From positions 1-64,000 of the forward strand of contig SZOX01000009.1 in NCBI GenBank assembly GCA_030263385.1: DNA of 64,000 nucleotides, written 5' to 3'. Position 1 is the stretch's first letter, and each line of letters begins with the position of its first letter. The DNA is from Zeimonas sp003577305. Its GTDB lineage: Bacteria > Pseudomonadota > Gammaproteobacteria > Burkholderiales > Burkholderiaceae_E. This document shows, in pieces, positions 26,138 to 36,337 of this stretch. Under the pieces are notes generated by a model. It did not search any database. It was not told the origin of the DNA and saw only the letters and a list, made by a program, of their open reading frames with translations. Position numbers and translations under genes: made by a program.

Positions 26138-27444
26138 GTGCCGCCCCGATGCCCGGCGAACCGTTACTGCGCGTCTGCGGGCTGTCGAAGCGCTTTCCCC
26201 GCGCCACCGGCGAGGTGCTGGTGCTCGACGCGATCGACATGGACGTGCGCTCCGGCGAGATCGTCGGCATTCTCGGGCGCTCGGGCTCGGGCAAGTCGAC
26301 GCTGTTGCGCAGCATCGCGGGGCTGGTGCCGCCGAGCGGCGGCAGCGTGTTCTTCGAGGGCAAACCGGTCGACGGGCCTGCCGCGGGCATCGCGATGGTG
26401 TTCCAGGGGTTCGCGCTGTTTCCCTGGCTGACGGTGCTCGGCAACGTGGCGCTCGGCCTGCGGGCGCTCGGAGTCGACGAGGACGAGGCGCGGCGCCGCT
26501 CGCTCGCGGCGATCGACCTGATCGGCCTGGACGGTTTCGAGAGCGCCTATCCGCGCGAACTCTCCGGCGGCATGCAGCAGCGCGTCGGCTTTGCGCGGGC
26601 GCTGGTGGTCGATCCGACGCTGCTGCTGATGGACGAGCCGTTCTCGGCGCTCGACGTGCTCACCGCCGAGACGTTGCGCACCGATTTCCTCGACCTGTGG
26701 ACGGAGTCGAAGCTGAACATTGGTGCGGTCATCCTGGTGACCCACAACATCGAGGAGGCGGTCTTCCTGTGCGACCGCGTGATCGTCCTGTCGACGAACC
26801 CGGGTCGCGTCCAGGCCGGGTTGAGCATCGGGATGCCGCATCCGCGCGACCGGCTGTCGGCGCCGTTTCGCCAGGCAGTCGAGGACATCTATGCGCAGAT
26901 CACCGCGCGACCGGGCGAACCGGTGCGTGCCGCCGAGCCGCCGATTGCGAGGCACCTGCGGCGCGTGTCGGTGAACGCGATGGCCGGCCTGCTCGAGACG
27001 GTTGCCGCGGCCCCGCACCGTGGCCGCGCCGACCTGCCGGAGGTGGCCCACCTGCTGCACCTGGAGCTCGACGAACTGCTGCCGGTGGCCGAGGCGCTGC
27101 ACCTGCTCGGGCTGGCCGACGTGGCGGAGGGCGACATCGTGCTCACGCCGGCGGGCCTCGAGTACGCGGACGCCGACACGCAGGAGCGCAAGCAGATCTT
27201 CTGCACGCATGCGCTGCGCAGCGTGGCGCTGGTTGCGCACATTCGCAGCGTCCTGCAGGCACGCCCGAACGGACGGGCGCCGCGCGTGCGCTTCGAAACC
27301 GAGCTCGAAGACCACCTGACCGAGCAGTACGCACGCGAGACGCTCGACGTGGCGATCGACTGGGGCCGCTACGCCGAACTGTACGAATACGACGACGTCT
27401 CCGAGTCGCTGGTGCTCGGGCCCCAGGCGGGCATGGAATCCTGA
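26134..27444 (+). CDS. NitT/TauT-type ABC ATPase with C-terminal AAA-associated domain
   Basis: A 436-residue protein. The N-terminal ~260 residues are an ABC ATPase (Walker A GRSGSGKST, signature LSGGMQQRV, Walker B LLLMDEPFSALD). The C-terminal ~150 residues (HRGRADLPEVAHLLHLELDELLPVAEALHLLGLADV...) form the winged-helix-like AAA-associated domain seen in ATPases of fused double-permease importers. It starts at ATG 26134, inside the permease stop. Confidence 0.9.
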
Positions 27445-27470
27445 AGCGGGCGGCGCGCTATCATCGCCGC

Positions 27471-28277
27471 ATGTCGCAGGCTCGCCACACGGTGCTTCGC
27501 GGGGCCGGCACGCGGGGCGCGGGGCTTTCCGGCGCCCTGGCGGGGCGGTTGCGCGCGATCCGGTTTGCCGCAGTAGTGGTCGTCACCGCGCTCTCGCCGT
27601 CGGCCTGGACGCGCGATGCGCGCCTGCTTGCCGCGCGACAGCTGCATTTTTCGGCCTGGCTGCCGCTGCCGGGCTTCACGCTCGCCTTCGCCGTGCTCGG
27701 CTTCGTGCTGGTGCGCATCGTGATCGGGACGGCACAGGCCTACGGGCTCGCGCACTACGCGCTCGAACTCACGGTGCGCGTGCTCGCGCTCGAACTGATC
27801 CCGCTGTTCGCGGCGCTGTTCGTCGGACTGCGCTCGGGCGCGACGACTGCCGCCGAAGTGGCGCTGATGCACGCCGACGGCGGGTTCGAGCGGCTGGCGC
27901 GCGCGGGGCGCGATCCGCTCCCGGCCGAACTGGTGCCGCGCGCACTCGGCAGCCTGGTCGCGGTGATGCTGCTCGCTCTGTCGAACGGCGTGGTCACACT
28001 GGCGCTCGCCTACCTCGAGCTCTACGGCTTGTCGCCGTGGGCGGTGGGCTCGTTCGTGCGCATCACCGGACACGTGTTCGATCCGCTGATCGTGGCGGGC
28101 TTCCTGATCAGGACGATCCTGTTCGGCCTGGCGGTCGGGGCGATCCCGATCACCGCCGCGCTCGGCATCGGCCGCGATCGCGCCCAGGTGCCGCACGCGG
28201 TGCGCCGCGCCATGGTGCGGCTGGGGGCTGCGCTCGTGCTGATCGAACTCGTCTTTCTTGCGGTCACCTATGCCTGA
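27471..28277 (+). CDS. MlaE-type lipid-transport permease
   Basis: A 268-residue inner-membrane protein with about five hydrophobic segments. LELIPLFAALFVGLRSGATTAAEVALM aligns by eye to the MlaE core (RELGPVLTALLFAGRAGSALTAEIG). The family moves phospholipids or sterols between inner membrane and MCE proteins, and an MCE protein gene follows. It starts 26 bases after the NitT-type ATPase. No MlaF-type ATPase gene is present here, which is odd for this set. Confidence 0.8.
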   Translation: MSQARHTVLRGAGTRGAGLSGALAGRLRAIRFAAVVVVTALSPSAWTRDARLLAARQLHFSAWLPLPGFTLAFAVLGFVLVRIVIGTAQAYGLAHYALELTVRVLALELIPLFAALFVGLRSGATTAAEVALMHADGGFERLARAGRDPLPAELVPRALGSLVAVMLLALSNGVVTLALAYLELYGLSPWAVGSFVRITGHVFDPLIVAGFLIRTILFGLAVGAIPITAALGIGRDRAQVPHAVRRAMVRLGAALVLIELVFLAVTYA

Positions 28278-29286
28278 ACGCGCCATGACCGAAGACCAGC
28301 CGCACGATGCAGAGCCGGTGCCCAACGTCGGCGTGAAGGCGACGCTGCTGCTGGCGTTCACGATCGCGCTGCTGGTGGCGTTCCTGGGCTACGTGCTCTA
28401 TGCGCGCGGCACCTTCGAGGAGACCCAGCGCCTGGTGCTGATGGCCGACAACGCCGAGGGTGTGTCGGTCGGCTCGGACCTGACCTTCTCCGGTTTCCCG
28501 GTGGGTCGCGTGCAGCGCATCGAGCTGGCGCGCACCGGTCAGGCGCGCATCGAGATCGACGTGCCGCGTTCGTCCGCGCAGTGGCTGCGCAGTTCCAGCG
28601 TGTTCACTCTCGAGCGCGGGCTGGTTGGCGGGGCGCGGCTGCGTGCGTTCACCGGCGACCTCGGCGACGATCCGCTGCCCGACGGCGCGGTTCGGGCGGT
28701 GCTGCGCGGCGACACCACCGACGAGTTGCCGGCGCTGGTGGCGAGCGTGAAGCGGCTGGTCGAGAACGTCGAGCGGATGACGACGGACGACTCCGACGTG
28801 AACCGGGGCCTGCAGGGCCTGCGCACGCTCACCGACCGGATGGCCGGGCGCTACGGGATGCTCACCGCGCTGCTCGGCAGCGAGGAAGAAGCGAAGAAAG
28901 TGATCGAGGCGATCGGGCGTACGAACGAAGTGCTCGCCTCGGTCGACGCGCTGGCGCGTCGCCTCGACGGCCTGGGCAGCAGGCTCGAGGGCACGCTCGC
29001 CACGGCAGAGCGGGCCGTGCTGGGCGACGGGGGCGTGCTCGACGACACGCAGCGGGCGGTGCAGCAGGTCAATGCGATGCTGGACGACGCGCGACAGAGT
29101 CTCGCCCGGCTCGATGCGCTGCTCGCCGATGCGCAGGCGATCGCCGGCGACACGCGCGCCGCAACTGCCGACCTGCAGGCGCTGCGCACCGAGATCGAGT
29201 CGAGCCTGCGCAAGGCCGGGCAGCTGATCGACGAGATCAATCGCAAGTGGCCGTTCAGCCGCGACACCGAGCTGAGGCTGCCGTGA
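28270..29286 (+). CDS. MCE (MlaD-like) protein
   Basis: A 338-residue protein with one N-terminal membrane anchor (GVKATLLLAFTIALLVAFLGYVLYA) and an MCE domain (LMADNAEGVSVGSDLTFSGFPVGRVQRIELA), then a long helical C-terminus of heptad type (residues ~160-330). It would span the periplasm and hold lipids for the MlaE-type channel encoded just upstream. ATG 28270 overlaps the permease gene by 8 bases; ATG 28285 is an alternative. It is longer than E. coli MlaD because of the helical part. Confidence 0.82.
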   Translation: MPERAMTEDQPHDAEPVPNVGVKATLLLAFTIALLVAFLGYVLYARGTFEETQRLVLMADNAEGVSVGSDLTFSGFPVGRVQRIELARTGQARIEIDVPRSSAQWLRSSSVFTLERGLVGGARLRAFTGDLGDDPLPDGAVRAVLRGDTTDELPALVASVKRLVENVERMTTDDSDVNRGLQGLRTLTDRMAGRYGMLTALLGSEEEAKKVIEAIGRTNEVLASVDALARRLDGLGSRLEGTLATAERAVLGDGGVLDDTQRAVQQVNAMLDDARQSLARLDALLADAQAIAGDTRAATADLQALRTEIESSLRKAGQLIDEINRKWPFSRDTELRLP

Positions 29287-30017
29287 CGGTGCGAAACGCA
29301 TCGCTCGTGCTTGCTGCGCTGCTGGTCGCCGCGGTGCTGGCCGCCTGCGCGGGCGGGCCCGCGCCGCCGCAGTGGCGGCTCGATGCACGCGGTGCGCTGC
29401 GCGCGTTCGAGTCCGCCTGGCTGCGCGGCCAGGCGCTCGTGGCCACGCAGGAGTTCGCGCGGGCGCGCAGCGCACTGGCGAGCACCGGCGACGCGCAACT
29501 CGTCGCGCACGCCGAGCTCAGTCGCTGCGCGCTGCAGGTCGCGAGCCTCGAATTCGACGACTGCCCGGGCTTCCGGCCGTTGGCGCAGGACGCCGGTGCG
29601 GGCGCGCGCGCCTACGCGGCCTATCTCGCCGGCCAATGGCAGGGGCTCGACGTCGCGTTGCTGCCACCCTGGCATCGGGCAGTCGTGGCACTGCAGGGGG
29701 CAGCGGCGGAGCCGCTCGGGAAGGGATCGACGCCGTCCGCCACGGCTGCGGCGCAGGCGCAAGGCGCCGCGCTCGCCGCGATCGACGATCCGCTGTCGCG
29801 CCTCGTCGCGGCCGGGGCGCTGTTTCGCGCCGGGCGCATTGCGCCCGCCGGTATCGCACAGGCGGTGGACACGGCGTCGGCCCAGGGGTGGCGCCGTCCG
29901 CTCGTCGCCTGGCTGGGCGTGCAGGAGAAGCGTGCCCAGGCCGCCGGCGACGTGCGGGCCGCCGAAGCGATTCGCCGCAGGATCGAACTGTCGCTCGAGG
30001 CGGTCGCGAAACCCTGA
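29283..30017 (+). CDS. Lipoprotein of the MCE locus
   Basis: A 244-residue protein with a lipoprotein signal peptide (VTVRNASLVLAALLVAAVLAACAGG; lipobox LAAC), followed by an Ala-rich helical body that looks like repeated helix pairs. It begins with GTG inside the MCE stop codon, so it belongs to the same unit. I do not recognise the family. MCE systems often carry an outer-membrane-side lipoprotein, and this could play that part. Confidence 0.7.
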   Translation: MTVRNASLVLAALLVAAVLAACAGGPAPPQWRLDARGALRAFESAWLRGQALVATQEFARARSALASTGDAQLVAHAELSRCALQVASLEFDDCPGFRPLAQDAGAGARAYAAYLAGQWQGLDVALLPPWHRAVVALQGAAAEPLGKGSTPSATAAAQAQGAALAAIDDPLSRLVAAGALFRAGRIAPAGIAQAVDTASAQGWRRPLVAWLGVQEKRAQAAGDVRAAEAIRRRIELSLEAVAKP

Positions 30018-30151
30018 AGCACCCGGCCGCGGATTCCGTCACGATCGGGCCGCCTGGCGGCGGGCGGTTGCCGTTCATCGGGCGCGACGGTGAACGATTT
30101 CCTCGGATGGCGCCGCTCGGCGCCGAACAATGGCGCATCCGGGGAAGGATC

Positions 30152-30340
30152 ATGAGCACCCACACCGTCACATGGAAATACGCCGATGGCTCGGGCGGCC
30201 AGTTCAGTTTCGGCGAATACGAGTCCGCATTCGCCTACATGCTGGTGGTCGCCGAGCAATCGCCGCAGGCACGGGTCTGGTTCGACGACGCGCTGATCCA
30301 GTTCGGGTTCCAGAGCGACGCCCACGAGAGGCAGTCGTGA
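30152..30340 (+). CDS. Small conserved-looking protein of unknown function (62 aa)
   Basis: A 62-residue soluble protein (WKYADGSGGQFSFGEYESAFAYMLVVAEQSPQARVWFDDALIQFGF) with a good ribosome site (GGGGAAGGA) before ATG 30152. I do not recognise a family. It overlaps the next small gene by 4 bases, which supports both as coding. Confidence 0.55.
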   Translation: MSTHTVTWKYADGSGGQFSFGEYESAFAYMLVVAEQSPQARVWFDDALIQFGFQSDAHERQS

Positions 30341-30507
30341 TTCGCTGGCTGCGGATCCTCTATTACGGGGCGCGGATCGCCTATCTGGAATCGGTACATC
30401 GGCGCGTGTTCCACTGCGCCCCGCATCACCGCGAGGCGAGCGTCACCTGGCTCGAGTTGCAGCACGCGCGCGGCGAGTTCGCACTCGCCTGGGCACCGCG
30501 CCCCTGA
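30337..30507 (+). CDS. Small basic protein of unknown function (56 aa)
   Basis: A 56-residue, Arg/His-rich protein starting with GTG inside the previous stop codon (GTGA). It contains LRILYYGARIAYLESVHRRVFHCAPHHREASV. I do not recognise a family. It ends two bases from the convergent P-type ATPase gene. Confidence 0.5.
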   Translation: MIRWLRILYYGARIAYLESVHRRVFHCAPHHREASVTWLELQHARGEFALAWAPRP

Positions 30508-30509
30508 CC

Positions 30510-33056
30510 CTATCCCGCCAGCCGCCTGCGCCAGACGAGCTTGAAGAGGTCGAGCACGACCGCGAGCATCAGCGCGGCCGCCGCGGCCAGTGCAAGGTCG
30601 TGCCAGTGGAACTCGCCGAACCGGAAGAGGACAGTGGCGGGCGGCCAGGTCAGGGCAAGCACGATCAGGCCGCCCGCAACCGCGACGACCCACAGCAGCG
30701 CCCGGTTCGGTCGCGTGAGCTGGCGGATCGGGTGCACGCTCCACGAGCGATTCACCAGGATCAGCGCCAGGTTCGCGAGCACCAGCGCCACGAAGGCAAT
30801 GGTGCGCACCTCGGCGTCGGAGGCGCCGGCGCGTGCAGCGCCCAGGTAGGTGGCTGCGACCAGCGCGAACGCCAGCAGCCCCTGCAGCAGGCTCCACGCG
30901 ATCACGCTGCCCGAGAGGATCTGGCTGTCGGGCCGGCGCGGGGGCCGCCGCATCACGTTGGCCTCTTCGCGCTCGGCCTCGAAGACGATCGAGCAGACCG
31001 GGTCGATCACCATCTCGAGGAATGCGATGTGCACCGGCCAGAAGACGATCGGCAGGCCGGTGACCAGCGGCAGCAGCGCCATGCCGGCGATCGGCACGTG
31101 GATCGCCAGGATGTAGGTCATCGCCTTGCGCAGGTTGTCGTAGATGCGCCGCCCCAGCCGCACGGTGCGCACGATCGAGCCGAAGTCGTCGTCGAGCAGC
31201 ACCAGCGACGAGGCCTCGCGCGCCACGTCGGTGCCGCGGCTGCCCATCGCGATGCCGATGTCGGCGGCCTTCAGCGCCGGCGCGTCGTTGACGCCGTCGC
31301 CGGTCATCGCCACCACTTCGCCGCCGGCCGACAGCGCCTGCACCAGTTGCAGCTTCTGATCCGGCATGACGCGCGCGAACACCGAGCTGCGGCGCACCGC
31401 CTCGCGAAGCGCGGTAGGATTCATTTGCCGCATCTCGTCGCCGGTGAGCACCGCGCCATCCTCGATGCCGGCGCGCGCGGCGATCGCGCGCGCGGTCTGC
31501 GGATAGTCGCCGGTGATCATCACCACGCGGATGCCGGCTTCCCGGCACTCGCGCACCGCCTCGGGCACGCTGGCGCGCACCGGGTCTTCCAGTCCGACCA
31601 GGCCCAGGAACTCGAACCTGAAGCCTTGCGGCGACTCGGGCAGCCGCGGTGCGTCGTGGCGCGCCTCGGCCACGCCGAGCACGCGCAGCCCCTCGGCGGC
31701 CATCTCGTCGACCTGCCGGCGCAACGCGGCGACGGCCTCGGCATCGAGCCTGCAAAGGCCGGCAACCGCTTCCGGCGAGCCTTTGGCAGCGACCTGCCAG
31801 CCGTTGTCTCCGGCCGCCTGCCAGGCGTGGGTGACCGCGAGCAGTTCGGGGCGCAGCGGCCAGGCGTGCGCGAGCTGCATCGGCGGGGCGGCGGCGCCGT
31901 TCTTCGCCTGCAGCGCGTGAAACGCCTTCTCCATCGGGTCGAAAGGCTCGGGCGCGCTCGCAAGCGTGCCTGCGCGAAGCAGCCGCTGCATCGGCGCGGG
32001 CCACGGTGCACGCCCGGCGTCGGCCAGGCGCAGCCGCGCCCCGGGCGTGCGCAGTTCGGCAATCGTCATCCGGTTCTCGGTGAGCGTGCCGGTCTTGTCG
32101 GTGCACAGCACGGTGGCTGCGCCCAGCGTCTCGATCGCCGCGGCGCGCCGCGTGAGCACGCGTGCCTTCGACAGCCGCCAGGCCCCCATCACCATGAACA
32201 CGGTGAGTACCAGAGGGAACTCCTCGGGCAGCATCGACATGCCCAGTGCGATGCCGGCGAGCAGCGCGTCGAGCCACGAACCGCGCAGCCAGCCGAAGAG
32301 CAGCACCGCGAGCGCCGAGCACGCCAGGCCGGCCACGGCGACCGCGCGCACGATGCCGCGCGTCTGTCGCGTCAGGCGCGGCGTGGCGCTGGCGATTTCG
32401 CTCAAGGTCTGACCTATCTGTCCGATGCGGCTGCGCGCGCCGGTGGCATCGACGCGTGCCGTGCCCTGGCCGCGTACCACCAGCGTGCCGGCGAACACCG
32501 CCGGCAGGTCGTCGCCGCCGGGCGCGAAACGGTCCGCGGCAGCGGCCGGCGGCGCTTGCGCCGCGGCCGTCTTGCGCACCGGAACCGATTCGCCGGTGAG
32601 CAGGGATTCGTCGACCATCAGGTCGGCGCAATCGAGCAGCGTGGCGTCCGCGGCCACGCGGTCGCCTTCGCCGAGCACGATCAGGTCGCCGCGCACCACC
32701 TCGCGGCCCGGAATGCGCAGTCTCTGGCCCGCACGGATCACCAGCGCGCGCGGACTGGTCAGGTCGCGTAGCGCCTCGAGCACGCGCTCGCTGCGGTTCT
32801 CCTGCACCACCGCGATCGCCACCGAGATCGACGCGAACGCCATCAGCACCAGTGCCTCGGCGAGGTCGCCGAGCAGCAGGTAGATCGCGCCGGCTGCGAG
32901 CAGCAGACCGAACATCGGCTCGCGCACGACGTCGACCACGATCCGCCCGAGGCTGCGCACGCCGGTGCGCGGAAGTTCGTTGGGCCCTTCGGTTCGCAGC
33001 CGTTCGGCCGCCTGTGCAGGCGTCAGGCCGCTGCGGGCCGTCGTCAGACCCGGCAT
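30510..33056 (-). CDS. Cation-transporting P-type ATPase (P2-like)
   Basis: An 848-residue membrane pump with all P-type landmarks: actuator motif LLTGESVPV, phosphorylation site DKTGTLT, hinge GDGVNDAPALKAADIGIAMG, and about ten membrane segments. The M4 motif is PEEFP rather than the PEGLP of calcium pumps or the CPC of heavy-metal pumps, so the ion cannot be told. The N-terminal cation-ATPase domain (GLTPAQAAERLRTEGPNELP) is short. It runs leftward next to the TOBE protein gene, with no clear functional tie. Confidence 0.9.
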   Translation of the reverse strand: MPGLTTARSGLTPAQAAERLRTEGPNELPRTGVRSLGRIVVDVVREPMFGLLLAAGAIYLLLGDLAEALVLMAFASISVAIAVVQENRSERVLEALRDLTSPRALVIRAGQRLRIPGREVVRGDLIVLGEGDRVAADATLLDCADLMVDESLLTGESVPVRKTAAAQAPPAAAADRFAPGGDDLPAVFAGTLVVRGQGTARVDATGARSRIGQIGQTLSEIASATPRLTRQTRGIVRAVAVAGLACSALAVLLFGWLRGSWLDALLAGIALGMSMLPEEFPLVLTVFMVMGAWRLSKARVLTRRAAAIETLGAATVLCTDKTGTLTENRMTIAELRTPGARLRLADAGRAPWPAPMQRLLRAGTLASAPEPFDPMEKAFHALQAKNGAAAPPMQLAHAWPLRPELLAVTHAWQAAGDNGWQVAAKGSPEAVAGLCRLDAEAVAALRRQVDEMAAEGLRVLGVAEARHDAPRLPESPQGFRFEFLGLVGLEDPVRASVPEAVRECREAGIRVVMITGDYPQTARAIAARAGIEDGAVLTGDEMRQMNPTALREAVRRSSVFARVMPDQKLQLVQALSAGGEVVAMTGDGVNDAPALKAADIGIAMGSRGTDVAREASSLVLLDDDFGSIVRTVRLGRRIYDNLRKAMTYILAIHVPIAGMALLPLVTGLPIVFWPVHIAFLEMVIDPVCSIVFEAEREEANVMRRPPRRPDSQILSGSVIAWSLLQGLLAFALVAATYLGAARAGASDAEVRTIAFVALVLANLALILVNRSWSVHPIRQLTRPNRALLWVVAVAGGLIVLALTWPPATVLFRFGEFHWHDLALAAAAALMLAVVLDLFKLVWRRRLAG

Positions 33057-33126
33057 CGGGCGCGCGGGGTCGTCGCGGCTCGGGCGAGCGGCGTGGTGGG
33101 CATCGCGAGACGGTTCGTCCCGGGGC

Positions 33127-33555
33127 TCAGTCGGCCGTGCCGACGATGACGCTGGACGCCTTGAACAGCGCGGTCACCGGTCTGCCGGGCTTCAGGTCGA
33201 GCTTCCGCGCGCTCTCGATCGTGACGATCGCGGCCACCGAGCCGCCGCCCGGCAGATCGACCAGAACCTCGGCGTTGACCGCGCCGGGCTCGACGCGCGC
33301 GACCTCGCCGGCCAGCCGGTTGCGGGCGGACAAGCGCGCCGTATCGCCATCGACCATCAGGATCACCGACGAGGCTTTCACCAGGGCGAAAGCCTCGCGC
33401 CCCGGCGCCAGGCCCAGGCTCTCGGTGCTCTCGCGGGTGACCGTGGCGACGATGCGCTCGCCGCCCGCGATCGCGAGTTCGATCTCGTCGTTGACCGCGC
33501 CGCGCCTGACCGCGACGACCTTGCCGACGAACTGGTTGCGCGCGCTGGTCTTCAT
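33127..33555 (-). CDS. Di-Mop/TOBE molybdate-binding protein
   Basis: A 142-residue protein of two tandem Mop (TOBE) units: SARNQFVGKVVAVRRGAVNDEIELAI...SLGLAPGREAFALVKASSVIL and SARNRLAGEVARVEPGAVNAEVLVDL...KLDLKPGRPVTALFKASSVIV. Such molbindins bind molybdate or tungstate in the cytoplasm. Its presence near a 4-hydroxybenzoate-forming cluster is suggestive, because 4-hydroxybenzoyl-CoA reductase is a molybdenum enzyme, but that enzyme is not in this window. Confidence 0.92.
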   Translation of the reverse strand: MKTSARNQFVGKVVAVRRGAVNDEIELAIAGGERIVATVTRESTESLGLAPGREAFALVKASSVILMVDGDTARLSARNRLAGEVARVEPGAVNAEVLVDLPGGGSVAAIVTIESARKLDLKPGRPVTALFKASSVIVGTAD

Positions 33556-33631
33556 GGGGTTCGGCCTCCTCGCGTGCCCGCATTGTCGCACGCGCGCACG
33601 GGGTCGCGCGGCGTGGGCACGGACTTCGGGT

Positions 33632-34092
33632 TCAGCCGACCGGAATCAGCTGATCGCGATGCCCGAAGCCCAGCGAGTTGTCGACGAAGTAGAGGCGATC
33701 GGGGACGATCCGGTACCAGCGGATCTTCGCAAAGGCTGCGGCGATCGGCGCCGGCGCACGCTCGGGGCTGCCGAGCGCCGGGAACTTCGCGCCGTAGATC
33801 GTGCGCGCGCGCTCGGCTTGCGTGCCGCGCACTTCGCGGGCTTCGCCCTCGAGCTGGATGCCCCTGATCGCGGCCCAGTCGGCGCAGTCGTCCTGGATCG
33901 TCGCCGCGACGCGCGCGTGTGCAGCCAGTTCGGTGGCGTGCCGCGTCGATGGCGCCGACAGGAAGTACAGCGTGAGGCCTTCGCTCGCGTAGAACACCGC
34001 GGCTGCCCAGGGTCCGGCCGAACCCTGCGTGGCGAGCGTCATCACGTGATGCGCGCGCAGGTACGCGAGCACCCGTTCGCGCACCGGGCCCG

Positions 34093-34096
<4 letters not shown>
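33632..34096 (-). CDS. Pyridoxamine 5'-phosphate oxidase-fold protein
   Basis: A 154-residue split-barrel flavin-binding-type protein (VRERVLAYLRAHHVMTLATQGSAGPWAAAVFYASEGLTLYFLSAPSTRHATELAAHARVAATI). The fold is shared by PNPOx, haem-utilisation and general stress proteins; the reaction is not clear. ATG 34096 overlaps the stop of the sigma-54 regulator gene by 4 bases, so the two are co-translated. Confidence 0.85.
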
Positions 34097-35892
<1,796 letters not shown>

Positions 35893-36018
35893 CGCCGTGC
35901 TTCCGGCCGGTGAAGGGGAAGCATCACTTCTAGGCGCCGGTGCCTGCCGGCGCCTTGATCGAGGTCAACCTATCGGATTCGCCGCGCGCGCGCCCGCCTG
36001 CGCCGCGCGCCGCGACGC

Positions 36019-36034
36019 TTCATCAAATGATCAA
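36019..36034 (-). promoter_or_regulatory. XylR/DmpR-type upstream activating site 1
   Basis: On the minus strand TTGATCATTTGATGAA matches the XylR palindrome TTGATCAATTGATCAA at 14 of 16 positions. It lies 219 bases upstream of the -24 element. Confidence 0.7.
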
Positions 36035-36059
36035 ACCGCCGGCGCGTGGCGCTGCGGAA

Positions 36060-36075
36060 CTGACCAAACGATCAA
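36060..36075 (-). promoter_or_regulatory. XylR/DmpR-type upstream activating site 2
   Basis: On the minus strand TTGATCGTTTGGTCAG matches the XylR palindrome at 12 of 16 positions. Its centre is 41 bases (about four helical turns) from site 1 and ~170 bases upstream of the -24 element, the normal arrangement for enhancer-like activation. Confidence 0.65.
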
Positions 36076-36237
36076 CGGTCGACCGGGCCGAGCGCCTGCG
36101 GTGCGCCGCCCCGCGGCTTCCGGCAGACGCCGGGTTGTGCAGGTGCATCAATGCGCGCCGGAACCGGCCAGTGGCGCTGCACGGCGCGATCGCGCCTGCC
36201 CGCGGGGAGTGCGTTGCTGCTGCGCGCAATTCCGCGG

Positions 36238-36253
36238 TGGCACGGTGATTGCA
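36238..36253 (+). promoter_or_regulatory. Sigma-54 (-24/-12) promoter of the phenylphosphate operon
   Basis: TGGCAC-GGTGA-TTGCA is a full match to the sigma-54 consensus (GG and GC ten bases apart). Transcription should start near 36264, giving a ~74-base leader to ATG 36338. The 445-base gap 35893-36337 holds this promoter and the two upstream sites, but no gene. Confidence 0.9.
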
Positions 36254-36337
36254 TCGATCCCGGTATCGAGTCCCGGCAGCGACGCATCTGTCCGGCCACC
36301 CCGAGCGGGCATCCACGAAACCAGGGAGCAGGAGAAC

